From Viscum album (taxonomy: Eukaryota; Streptophyta; Magnoliopsida; Santalales; Viscaceae), in NCBI GenBank assembly GCA_963277665.1, contig OY728121.1, forward strand, positions 1,650,360,062 through 1,650,424,061: a stretch of 64,000 bases of DNA, read 5' to 3'. The first letter of the stretch is position 1; every line of letters begins with the position of its first letter. Positions 1-11,518 of this stretch are shown here, in pieces. Below the pieces are notes generated by a model. The model did no database searches and was not told the origin of the DNA. It saw only the letters and a list, made by a program, of their open reading frames with translations. A program made the translations under genes and the position numbers.

Positions 1-3000
1 AGCATCATGAAATGTCCTTAATGATCCACTCTCCGAACATTAAAAATTCCTCATTAGATCACAGTAGAAACCATAAATCATGATATTAAACAATAAATAT
101 ATTATATCCTCCTAGAATAGCAGATTATATCAAATGGAACTTCAATATCAAAGGAAGAATGACCTTTTAACATGAATTTTCATAGGCAAATGCCTCTAGA
201 TCCCACATAATTGGATTTAATAGGTATTTTAATCACCATTAATAGCCACAAGAGTACCTATGTTTTATATCTAGAGATGTTGGAAAAATATTGAATTAAT
301 TTATTTATCTTTTTTGATAAAATAATTTTTTTTAGATATTTTAATTGTTAATGAAGGGTTTGGACACAAAGTTAAAAAAACGTTTTTCAAACATGTGAGG
401 CTCATTACCTTTTTAGGGAACCCACATTATTTGTTCAACACATTTTAAATTTAGTTTAAGAGAATAAAATGATCAATATGTTTCGTAAAACACAGCACCA
501 TGCTTTATGTGAACTATGATATAATATAAAAATATTATTATTTAACTATTACAATTAACAAATTATCTTTAAATTGGAAGTATGAATAAGAATTACCAAA
601 TTATTGTAAATATATATAATGGTATTATGTAATTAATTTTTTTATGTAATTAAAAATAAAAAGTTACTCAATTAGTAGTAATATTATTTTTTTGTTCAAG
701 AATAGGTTTTCCAAAAAGAATCTTTATTTTCTATTGTGCATTGTTATTATAATTAATCAAAAACATTTTTTGATATTTTACTTGTGTTAATTAATATAAT
801 TTTTTAATTAAGTGTTTTTTATTATCATACTATGCATTCTTTGGTTTTTTTCTAAAATATATTTATTTAGTGAATAATAAAAAATATTGATTCTGAAGAA
901 TCTTTTAATTATTTTCATTTAATCAAGTAATTTAAAAGTAATGTTATTTACTTGGTTTTAGGGTAAGTAATTATTATTTTTGTTATATAATTTATATATA
1001 AATACTTATGAATTATCATTGAAATTTATTTTTCTAAAAGATCATTTTTATGCTTAAATACCAATTTTTCTAAAAAATATTTTAATTTCATTTTGAAAAT
1101 TTATGTTAAATTTTATTTAATAAACTTATATAAATTTAATCCTTAAAAATGGATTCAATATTTGGAATTATTAGGATCAAATTTCATAAATAGTTCAGTA
1201 TAACTTTTCATTAATATGAATAGTAACTATGAAAAATATTTGTCATCTTCAAAAGGGAATATCTAAAAAAAATTGTTAAAAATGTTATATATGAAATAAA
1301 AACCTCCATAGAACATATATTCCATTATAATTATGATATTTTTTCAACCGACCAAAAATAATAATAGAATTTTTGAAAATATGGTACCTTTTATATTTGA
1401 TAGTGAAATATATATTATTTTAAGTAATGAAAAAAATTAAAAAATTCACCTTCCTTCTATTAATGACTGAAATTTTTTCTCATAGAGTGAAATATAAGTT
1501 ATTTTAGATAAATATTTAATATATTAAAAATAATATACTTTTTTATATTAGGATTTTTTAATTTTTACAGATGTTATAATTACCCAGAGTGCTTATGAAA
1601 AATCAATGAAGTTCCTATGTAAGCAGAAAAACAATCAATAGAAATGATATAAAAACACTAAATTGTTTCTATTATGATTAATTTTGCAATTAAAAAAATC
1701 ATTATATTTGGTTATAGAGTATAATTATTGGAAGTTTTTATTGTCTATTTCCATTTAATATTCAAATCTGTAAACTAAAAATAAATTATTAGTCCCGAAA
1801 ATGAATTAAATAATATTTTATGACAAACAATATTTTATTAATTGATTTAAACAAAAAATCACTGAAAGAAAAAAGGTGGTATGTAAACTGTCTTAAAATT
1901 ACATGAATATACAATTTTAGCCACTTTTTACAATAGAATAATATTTTGATTACCCTTAAATTCAAAAAATGTGTCCCCATTATAGATGTTAAAAAATGTC
2001 CACTAGGGGTTAAACCAAAATATAAGGTTTGGAATGTGAGATAAATATTTATAAATATTATTTGTTGAATGTAGTTAGACCATATTATTTCCTTAAATTT
2101 TAATTACATCCTTTTTTTTTGAAATGACTCTATTCTGATATATATATATATATCATATTTAAATCATTTAAGTAATTCAAAATGTGTCTTTTGACTCACT
2201 TATAAAAGGAAACATCCTCTTCCAACTTATTGACAATGTTTTATGACACAATATGATCCAATCCAATCCATAATACCTTCCTATATATTTTTATTTCAAC
2301 CTAAATATTCTATTATTACCCTAATACCATCATATTATTACTTAATATGTAATCAAAATAAGGTCTCATAATGAAGGGGAAATCATATTACAGATTATTT
2401 CAATGATTATATCAACCATTTATTCCTATGAATATATTTTATTCACACAAACTTAATGATAAAAATATGACAAATATTGTTATAATTTATTATTATTATG
2501 GGAAAAAAAATTCAAATCCATTCCCTTATTGGGAAACAAATGTAATGATCATGTGTATATGTGGACTACCGCCTCCACATAATGATACGATTCATTTTTA
2601 ACCACCCTATATCATGGATGGTTATTATGATGGATTTATTATTTATATGTGATATTTATGAAATAATTACAAATTTATATTTCCAATATCTTATCTACCA
2701 TCATAACAATATATCCAATGGAAAATTATTATTTCGATCTTGCGTAAATGTCGTCTTCCACCTCCATGAGGAAATGTGATTTGTTTACCATTTTTTCATT
2801 ACATTTCATATAATAATGATACATTTAATGAATATATTGGATATTTAGGGAATAATAATGTTTCTTTAATTTCGAATTATTATATAACTTCTTTTCTTTC
2901 CTTTCATCAAAAAGGGGGAACTTCACTCATGTGTTCGTACATATTTTCATTTTAATAATTGATGAAATCCATTTTTTGTCACTATTTAAATTTAATACAT

Positions 3001-5460
3001 AAAATGCACACAAATATTTAATATTATACTTACGAAATGACTCCATTTTTTTTATTTTAGAATAATTATTAATGTATGTGGACATGAATTGTTTTAACTA
3101 ATCATGCGTGAAAAATGAAATAGTTGTCACCCAAAAAAAGAGAATTTCATAAATAATTTTTATTAAATGAGTTATAAGAAATAATGAGTAAATAATAAAT
3201 GGTTATAATACATATAATTGTTATTGAATAAATTTATAATAAATATATATTTATTATACATGAGTTTTTAACTCTTATGAGGAAATAAGAGACTTTTCGT
3301 AAGTGTCTCTCAACAAACATTTATTTTTATGAGAATTATTCAATATTCCATGATGTTTTATTTTGTGTGGTGTATATGATACAAATTAATTAATTTTATT
3401 ATTATTATCCTAAAAATTATTATTACATAAGATGAGAGATAAAATGTGTTTAATATAAACCAAATATATTTCCACTTTAGTCGATTAAATTTTTATTCCA
3501 TATAGATTTTGTTTAAAAAAAATTCAATATTGTCATTTTATATTATCCATTTATTTATTTAAGTAATTTTAAACCATATTTTAATTATATTTGAACCTTT
3601 TTATAAGGAATTCTTAAAATGGATTCTAAATTGGAAATTTATGTATTCTTATAATATAAAGGTGAAAATAATCATTATTTTAATTTTTATAGAAGGAATT
3701 AATTTTCCAATATTCATGAATATTATTTTATTTGAAGATATCGTAACTTGTATTATTTTTTATCTTCAAATAAAATAATTTTCTCAACATTCTAGGAATT
3801 ATTATTTAAAATGCATTCTAGGTAAAGGTTTAATTTTCTCCAATTTCAATGAACATTTATAATGACATTTTAAAGGTATTTTTCTTCTATGTCAGCCTCA
3901 TTTAAGGATTTTCATACTTAACTAGAGATACTATATTACTATATCATCAAAATATTTCCTCTAGATTTATTATTGTGGTTATTTTTTAAATATTACTATA
4001 TGAAACTTGTTTCATTCCATAAGGGTTAAATAATTTATGATAAAATTTTCATGAAGAACATTTAATTTCGATGGGTTATGCTATGATGAAATCATGTATT
4101 GTTTATGAAACACTATACCTTCCCAAAAGTTATGATATTTTTAATTTAAGAGTGTTTATTTGATCCCATGGAACACATATGCATGGTTTTTAATTTGTGA
4201 TGGGTGGGTCCGTAATATCACTCTAATGAATTAATTTATATGATATCGATATCTCATGAGATGAAGATGACGATAAGAATGGAAATGATTAAGAGTAGTT
4301 TTTATAATATTTAATGGGTGATTTTAATTTCTACTAGATATGGTCACAATAATATATGTGGATGTGATTGTGAATGGTTAGGTTTTAAATTTTATGTGTG
4401 AGTGTGACTACATATAAATATACTCCAAATATTATACAATGACATGATTTAAAATATTTATGATTAAATGATTATTATTTCCTACGATTATGAATAGAAA
4501 AGACTATTTTTGAATCCTGAATAATGATTTTTATTTTGACACAATTATTAATCATTCCTAGGGATATTACATAGTTTTGGAGTTTATGATCTAATATTTT
4601 ATTGGTATGAATCTTTCCCAATGAGAACAATAACTTAATTATGTTATCATAGGCTTATATTCATTTTATAATCTCATATGATTGATATCTTCCATGTTTA
4701 CCCCCATTGAGAATTTTATATTTCACTTTATTATGTTTCCTATAGGGACCCTGATTTTTCTTACAATAATATTACATAATTTTAATGAAAATAAACATAA
4801 TTTAATTATACAATGATCATATAAAATATTAGTGTCTATAGAAAATTAGGACCATACATGAAATTTTCAAAATTTATTTAATTCATTATTCTCTAACTTC
4901 ATAATGGACTTTGTATTCTCATTAGAACAAGTAATCACCTGAGGATATACATAAAAAAGGGTGATCAAAAATCCCATAAAGTGGATAGATAACAACATGA
5001 AGAATATCACATGGGGTGAGCATAATCATTATCAACATAATAGTGAAACTGGATCATAATCATGAAAGGAAGCATTGTGAAAAGGATTGAAATATGGAAA
5101 TACATAAAATTTAACCGTCATGTCTTACTTCTCTACTGCCACCCATATTTATGAAGAAATATAGAATTATGTTCGTTTAATTTTTGACTAATCATGAGAT
5201 AAAAGACATCACTCAGGGAATGGAAGTTCTATGTAATTCTAGGTGCATCCGTCAGATCATAACATTTACCCTACGCTATATAATTCCAGGTGCACCTATC
5301 ACATTATAAAATTTACATTATCATGCATACCACATAGAACTTATATCGGTATTTGGGAAAATAATAAACCTTGTAAATGAATGGGTTTCATTTCATAAAT
5401 AATTAATTCACGAACATTGAGTTCCCAACTGAAATAGAGGATAAAATACTTGATATATGA
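1..5460. other. AT-rich degenerate repeat DNA, no gene seen
   Basis: No convincing coding sequence is visible on either strand; the open frames are short and of low complexity. Two stretches near 2540-2600 and 2735-2790 resemble, in reverse orientation, the GTACGTAC-type box repeated in the LTRs further right (a phrase like CTACCGCCTCCAC followed by GATxxGATT). An AT dinucleotide run lies at 2138-2153, as in those LTRs. I infer that much of this block is a very old plus-oriented LTR of the same broad family, but I could not find its ends. Confidence 0.4.
5230..5326. repeat. Two-copy tandem repeat of about 48 bp
   Basis: Two adjacent diverged units (5230-5276 and 5277-5326) share the order TAATTC-AGGTGCA-C...TCA-ATxATAA-ATTTAC. 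It lies just left of the LINE-like remnant. No function is evident. Confidence 0.55.
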
Positions 5461-5517
5461 ATGGATGGCATTACATACTAGTGTTCGGATTGGCCTCTCC
5501 CATGGTGCTACAAACTA

Positions 5518-6170
5518 GTGTTTCACCCCACGACGGTCGCTCACTGCATTAGACATTCTATGGTGTTGAGCCCCTCGGATGGGACTAGGGATGAACAGTG
5601 CGATGCCCCTGAGGTTTCTGTGGTTTCATCTGAGTACACATCACCTGTGAAGAATGGTTCTCAGCGAACAAGAGTTGGAGATAGGAGGCGAGAGGTCTCA
5701 GCGTCCACATCACTTGATGCATCCAAGTATACTGAATCTAGGCGTGGCGATGGATGGACTCTACCTACTGAAATTGTAGGATGAACAACAAGGGTTTAAA
5801 GTTCCTTTGATGGGACTTGGGCAGAGAAGAGTGCGGACCGAAGAATGTTGCGGGTTCATCAGAGCGTACTTCACCTATGAATATTGATCCTCAACAAGCG
5901 GGTGCTGAAGATGGGATTCGAGCTTCTCCATATTCAAAGCCGGTTTCGCATGATGGGTCAGAGAGATTTGGACCTAAATTTGAAGAGGGGCAGAGTCTTT
6001 ATGATGATATTGTGGGTCACACTGGAAGGGTTTCTACTGATGTGTCTGAATAGCCTCAATTAAAGCGTGATGATGGCTGGAGTGTTGAAGTTTCATATCT
6101 TATGGTGCTTCAAACTGCTCCAGCGATCAGTAGCCAATGTTTTCTGGATGAGGGTTTTTTCAATTAATCA
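5518..6170 (+). pseudogene. N-terminal part of LINE-like ORF1 with a duplicated Ser/Thr-rich segment
   Basis: Two open segments (5518-5784 and 5817-6053) lie in different frames. They share a pattern: E-x-C, then SSExTSP, a variable D/G/R/S-rich stretch, then an acidic segment ending in IVG (PTEIVG and YDDIVG). I read this as an internal duplication within a hydrophilic, low-complexity N-terminal region, as is common before the DUF4283 domain. A third partial unit (RDDGWSVE) follows at about 6068. Frame changes and stops make it non-functional. The family is inferred from the DUF4283 homology just downstream. Confidence 0.45.
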
Positions 6171-6454
6171 CTCTTTTTCAAGATTCAAAGGTGTAATTGA
6201 TCCTTCTATTCGAAAAAAATGAATATTGCACATATTAAATCTGATCCTCACACAGTATCATAGCGACATAATATGGGTTAGTTCTCAATCATTACTTGTT
6301 TATTTCTTCATAGAGGTACTCATCCTCTAAAAAAGGATGATCTCAAGGTGCAGATTTCATCAATTTGGGATTTTTCATCTTGGAAGTGTGTATCACTAGG
6401 ACAAGTATATTTTCATATTATACTCCCTTCAGAATAATTCAATGTCCAAGCCTA

Positions 6455-7204
6455 GGGCTTCAGTTCAATAGCACTTAAACATGGAATTATTCATTTGCGT
6501 GAATGGGATAACAAATTCAATCCCTTTGAGTTTGGTAACTCCACCACTCAAATCTGGGTACGATTTTATTATATAAACTGGATTCTCTGGAATCCTAAAA
6601 TCTTGAATGATATTTCCTTATTCATCGGTATCCCGATCATAATTGACAAGGAAACTGAAGTTTCTCGTTTCGGGAACTTTAATAGATTCTTGGTGGTGGT
6701 CGAACTGGGGTCCACTCTTGTTGAAAAGGTAATTCTTTTAACTGATGATGATATTATTGAGTTGAAGATCATTTATGAAAAGATCCCAAATTCTTTATGG
6801 AATGAGATGTTATTGGCCATGAATCATCTACCTGTAGGAGCTCTATAGTTTTCAGCATCTGTGGTTTGTGTTTCAATGACATGAGTAAGTGTCTCAAAAA
6901 GAGAAAAACTCATACTATGAAAGATGATGTTCTTCCTCTGCTGCAACATCATGTACCTTGTAAAAGTGATGATAAATTAGGAGTTGAAAGGAAGAAAGAG
7001 GTGAAAACTATTTATCCAAAAATGGGAGACCATCCAAATGCCTCCACCTTTGAAAACAAGACGAAATCTTGGGTTGTGATATTTTCTGAAGAGGCGAATG
7101 TGCACATCGTTCATACTTATAATACAGGCAAAGGAGTCCAGTTAGAGTTGGATCACCAACTATCACAAGAATATATGGTTTCTCTAGGTAACCAAAAAGG
7201 TTAA
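6455..7204 (+). pseudogene. LINE-like ORF1, DUF4283-type domain
   Basis: The 117-residue open segment 6495-6848 has the hallmarks of plant DUF4283 proteins: an IWVRFY motif, then WNPKIL, a hydrophobic GIPIIID segment, then FGNFNRFLVVVELGS and a YEKIPN motif just before the place where a zinc knuckle normally begins. In plants this domain marks the RNA-binding ORF1 protein of L1-type retroelements. A frame change at about 6850 leads into a Lys-rich segment (6866-7204) in place of a clean CCHC knuckle. The protein is truncated compared with a full ORF1. Confidence 0.7.
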
Positions 7205-7810
7205 AATATCTTATAATATTACTCTACATCCTTTTCTAAATCTTCAAAACCTATAGTGGATAGTGAAGGATTTCATTTGGTTTCCTACAAGAAGACAAAA
7301 TCCATTATTTCTACTCCAGTGGTGGTTGAGCATTCGATTGCATGTATCAATGCCTCTTTATCTAAGCAGAATATAGGTGTAATTGAGATGGAGTATTCAA
7401 CATGGATCTCTCTTAATGAGAAAAAGCACCAAGAGATTGTGGACTCGACTGAAGCAATGACTATTGAAGGAATTGTGATGCCTGTGAAAAGAGACACTTC
7501 TCCTGAAAAATTCGAGGAATGGTAGGGGGATATTATTGATTTTGAATGTAATGATGCAGATAATATTTTAAAAATTATTAAATCTCTTTCTTCATGTAGG
7601 GGGTGATCGAGAGGTGGGGGGCACAGTCATGACAGGGTTGACTGGAACTCCCTTCAGGAAGAAGAAAGGAGGCTAAGTGAACGACTGTTGAAAAAGATCG
7701 GTAAGTAGTTACTACTTTGGGTTTTGCCTTTTATCATGTAATATTCTCATCTACTATCTATTAATTTATTCTAATAAGAGGCCCAGCCTCCACCATTCTA
7801 AAAAACCATG
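7205..7810 (+). pseudogene. C-terminal tail of ORF1 and candidate 3' UTR
   Basis: After a stop, the frame resumes with DSEGFHLVSYKK (7256 onward), like the DxxGFxxVxxKK segment found near the C-terminus of plant LINE ORF1 proteins. It continues past a stop at 7523-7525 to about 7709, through an EEERRLSERLLKKIGK stretch. Non-coding sequence with a GAGGCCCAGCCTCC motif and an A-run follows and is the likely element end. ORF2 is absent. Confidence 0.45.
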
Positions 7811-7819
7811 ATATAAGAA

Positions 7820-9390
7820 TCATCATCCTTGAGTGAAGAAGAAAAAATCTCATGAAGTAAACTTGTTGTTTTTTATAAGAAGACATATTTTGAAAAAAAT
7901 ATGTCTCCCATGAAATCAATTATATAAAATTTATATGCCATAAAATTAAATATAATGTTTTATAAATGATATTTACAGATTATATGTACTAAAAATGTGT
8001 TGAATGATGGAAAACCCAAAGAAAGAGAGTTGGGTTTGAGAATTCCTCTTACATTGTGTCTATAAGATTCCTTAAAGTAAATATTTAATATAATCACATT
8101 AGATTCATTATTTAATAAATCCAGACCCTTTTAGACATGAATTTGAATTATTATGTTCATGTATAGACTTTTATATCAGTTATATTTTTTAATTTTGTCA
8201 TTTAGGAGCATTCATTTTCACGGTTTTTAGGATCATTTCATTTGTAAACATGAATGGATGTTCAAGTAAAATTAGGATAAATATCCAGAATTGTTATTAT
8301 ATGTTATTAATGATATTACTTATTTTTAAATGGTCTTATAAATAATTACGTTATATATAATGAGGATGAATAATTAGATAAAAATTAATAATGATTATTT
8401 TAGGTTAATTGTGGCGGGTTTTTGATCAAAACGAACTCGTTTGGTTTTATAATTTTGTATTGTGTATATAAGTTAGTTAAAAAACATATAATAGGATATA
8501 ATATAAAATTTAAAATATTTTTACAACCATTTATTTATTTTATAAACATCCTTTAATGTGTTAACAGAAAATGAAAGTGCATCACCCACGATGTCGGTAA
8601 ATTAACTCATCACGAGTGACGATTTCCGTTTTCAATAAAAGGGAGAGAGGGAGGGGTATAATGATGAATAATCTATTAATAGGTAACAATTCTATTATAT
8701 ATTGAAAATTTCATCATTTCACTATTCAGAAATATACACGTACATCAGAAAAATCCACAAAATTCACTCTTACAATTTTTCAACATGTATAATTCAAAAA
8801 TGAAATCCATTTTATGAATGCAATTTTCTAAATATGATTAATTTTATTTTTAACAAATGTCACCACATACATGGGAAATATATATTTTAAAATTATATCT
8901 ATTTGTATAAGAAATTAAAAATTACCGAGGTCTCAGAAAAATATGTTAAAATTATAAGAAATAAAAATATTTATCTATGAATAAATTTTATTAAAATAAA
9001 TTTTATTTTAAATTATTAAATTGTAATTATATATTATTGATTTATAAAATTTCCAAGAATTGTTAATATTTTTTAAAATATTTACTTATTTATACTATGA
9101 TATAATTATATCACATTTTCACTTATAGGATATATAAAGTTTATATATACTTTCATGGGTGAGGATACTATTCAGTGGGCCAGTTTACTATTCATAATGT
9201 TCATATTACTGTTCTTAAGGTCATGTTAATATTTCATTGGTATTGGTTCCTTAAATTCCTGAAATAATAATTATTTTATTAAATCATTGTTTATAAAGTA
9301 CTTATTATGGTCCATATGTAATTATATTTGATTAGGACGCTACTATATGAAGGGATAAAATCCATTAAAAACAGTTTATGTTGCTACTAT
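7820..9390 (-). repeat. Probable 3' LTR remnant of Gypsy-1
   Basis: AT-rich non-coding DNA directly left of a pyrimidine tract (CTTCCCCC, 9391-9398) and of integrase remains on the minus strand, which is where the 3' LTR of a minus-strand gypsy element should be. Around 8585-8640 a degraded copy of the LTR box occurs in the same orientation as in Gypsy-4 (CGGTA...CACGAG-GACGAT). The left limit is not defined; the LINE remnant may interrupt it. Confidence 0.4.
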
Positions 9391-9468
9391 CTTCCCCCAT
9401 TTGGAAATTTTCACTTGAAATTTTATTTTAAATAAATAGTTGAGTGTAATTCTCTTTCATTGCCTCCA

Positions 9469-10800
9469 CTAGTTCACATATTTCTTATTTATTCTTAGGG
9501 ATCCTCCACAAAACTTTGACAAGTTTGGTTGTATTTGTTGTAAAATATTATCTCTTCGGTCCAGAATCATTATGGGAATCTCCTCAAAAGAGAAACAATC
9601 ATCCAATTGTACCACAACATTGTTCAGTACATGTGAGGGATCCGGTATATACTTAATTAGGAGTGATATGTAAAACACATAATGAACCTGATATATATTC
9701 AATGGAAGTCAAAGATAATAATCCATTGATCCAATGTTATCAATAATATCATAGGGTCCAATGTACCTTGGGATTATCTTCCCTTTCCTTCTAAACTACA
9801 TGACTCTCATCCATGGTGATATTGAATGGAATACTTTTCCTCCAACATCAAAATCCAAGTCCCTTTGACGGTTGTCATCATAGATCTTTTACTGACTTTG
9901 AGCAGCATATGTTGTTAGATGGATTGAACCTGATATGTTATCTCATGCATAGAACCAGGTACAAGTATCTTTCTTTCACTAACATCATCCCAATAGGTTG
10001 GAGTTATACATTACTTTCTAAATAGAACTCCATATGGAGATATCTGAATAATTGAGCGAGAGCTACTATTTTATGAAAACTCAACCAGTGGGAGATTTAG
10101 ATCCCATTCACCTATTAATTCTAAAGAGAAGGATTATATCATATCTTTAAGCGATTGAATAGTCATTTTAGATTTTCCATCATTATTATTGTGATAGATT
10201 ATGTTGAAATTTAATTTCGTACTCAATGCATGTTGAAGACTCTTCCAGAATTTAGATATGAACCTTGGATCATGATCAGATAAAATCAATAGTAGAACTC
10301 TATTCAGTCTAAACACTTCCTTCACATATATCATAGCAACTTGATCAAGTGACAGATCATCCCAAATATTAATAATGTGGGAATCCATTTTGATTGGTTG
10401 ACAGCAGTCCATATAACAATATTTCTTTTAGATGTCTTTGGGTGACCCCGTCCAAAGCCCATAATGACATTCTCCTATTACCTCGTGGATGTATTTAATG
10501 GATTCACATCCCTTTGGAAGATTATCTCTAAACCTTTATTTGATGAAATATCATGCACTTTGAGATATACTTAGGAATCTCCTTCTTTTTGGGTCCCAAT
10601 ATATGTCATATCGGAGATCACCGAACATCTTTTTACACCTGGGATGGGTAGAAAAATTTGATATTTGTGCCTTTCCCAATATCTCCTTCTTTATCCCAGG
10701 TGATGAAAGAACATAGAGCCTTATTCCAAACTGAATCACACCATTATAATTGATATATAACTCTAGTAGATTCTCTTCCTTTACTGCATTCACCTTTTTT
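9469..10800 (-). pseudogene. Gypsy-1 integrase, degenerate
   Basis: Three minus-strand pieces follow family order. 10793-10551 is the N-terminal zinc-binding region, with a weak STHPRCKKMFGDL segment in place of HxGxxKMYxxL. 10412-10134 is the core, with DDLSLDQVAMIYVKEVFRL and ILSDHDPRF, which contains the second catalytic Asp. 9702-9469 is the C-terminal end, with VHYVFYISLLIKYIPDPSHVL. The HPQTDGQSE region is damaged (YHNNNDGKSKMTIQSL), so the catalytic Glu appears lost. Stops and frameshifts separate the pieces. Confidence 0.8.
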
Positions 10801-11518
10801 TAACTCAATATCATCCATTTATTCCACCTTAGAATTATATTTGATAGATGGTTTTGAAATCATTTGTGCATGGTTGGATTCATTACCTACCATTATGATT
10901 TCCAATTCCATCCATGAATATCTATGAAGACCGGGTCATTCTCAATAAGCAACATGGAATTAGTATCATGTTCTTTTCTACTATGAGAATCATCTACCTT
11001 TTTTCCCTGATAGGATGATAGTAAGTAGGGAATCATAGTCTGTGATTAGATCTAGTCATATACATGGATAAATGTTGAGATCATTTTGTGTGAATATATA
11101 ATTTAGGATTTTGTGATCATTATACATTTCATAATTCTCGCCATAGAGGTAGTGCCACCTGATTTTCAAGGGAAAATCATAGATGCTTGATCCAATCATG
11201 TGTTGGGTTGATCTGCTCATGGATCTTCAACTACCGTGAGGCATATGTTATGAAATTATAATTTTTTATGAGTTTACAACCCAATCCATTCTTTATATAA
11301 TCTCCATATATCAAAAATAAATCTCTAATTTATGGTAATGAGCATACATGTGTAGTGATCAACCTTCTCTTTATCTCCTTGATGATTTCGTCACAATATT
11401 CCGTCTAGAAATGCATTTCATGTTTCTTAGTAAACAGATGTAGTGGGCTTGTAAATCCTGAGAGCTTTTTCTCAAAACCTCAATAGTACCCAACTAATCC
11501 AAGAAAAATATGTATTTT
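10801..11518 (-). pseudogene. Gypsy-1 RT C-terminus and RNase H, degenerate
   Basis: Minus-strand translation near 11500-11400 gives FLGLVGYY, a stop, then GFEKKLSGFTSPLHL, the standard thumb/connection motif at the end of gypsy RT. Near 11180-11090 it gives WHYLYGENYEMYNDHKILNY, matching the RNase H motif around the YTDHKSL active-site segment. The sequence is heavily mutated and no long open frame survives. The RT palm domain is missing because the block ends at 11518. Confidence 0.7.

Larger units (their letters stand above)
5470..7810 (+). mobile_element. LINE-like (non-LTR) retroelement remnant, ORF1 plus candidate 3' end
   Basis: A block of more balanced base composition stands out from its AT-rich surroundings. 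It carries plus-strand coding remains with a DUF4283-type domain, typical of ORF1 of plant L1 elements and their relatives. It ends with a GGGTTTTGCC...AATAAGAGGCCCAGCCTCC stretch and a short A-rich tract near 7800, which resembles plant LINE 3' ends. No endonuclease or reverse transcriptase (ORF2) lies between them, so the element is internally deleted or a derivative. Target duplications were not found. Confidence 0.6.
9391..11518 (-). mobile_element. Gypsy-1: broken Ty3/gypsy pol fragment
   Basis: Reading the minus strand, the block runs from the end of reverse transcriptase through RNase H and integrase to the polypurine tract. The right edge is abrupt: the RT reading stops at 11518, where a plus-oriented LTR starts. 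I infer that the LTR inserted into Gypsy-1, whose gag, protease and most of RT would lie elsewhere, possibly beyond the window. All genes carry many stops and frameshifts, and this element appears older than Gypsy-3 and Gypsy-4. Confidence 0.75.

Noticed and set aside
1789..2779. Short open frames in AT-rich DNA at the left edge
   Set aside because: Low-complexity Phe/Ile/Lys/Tyr composition, no motifs, and located in decayed repeat sequence.
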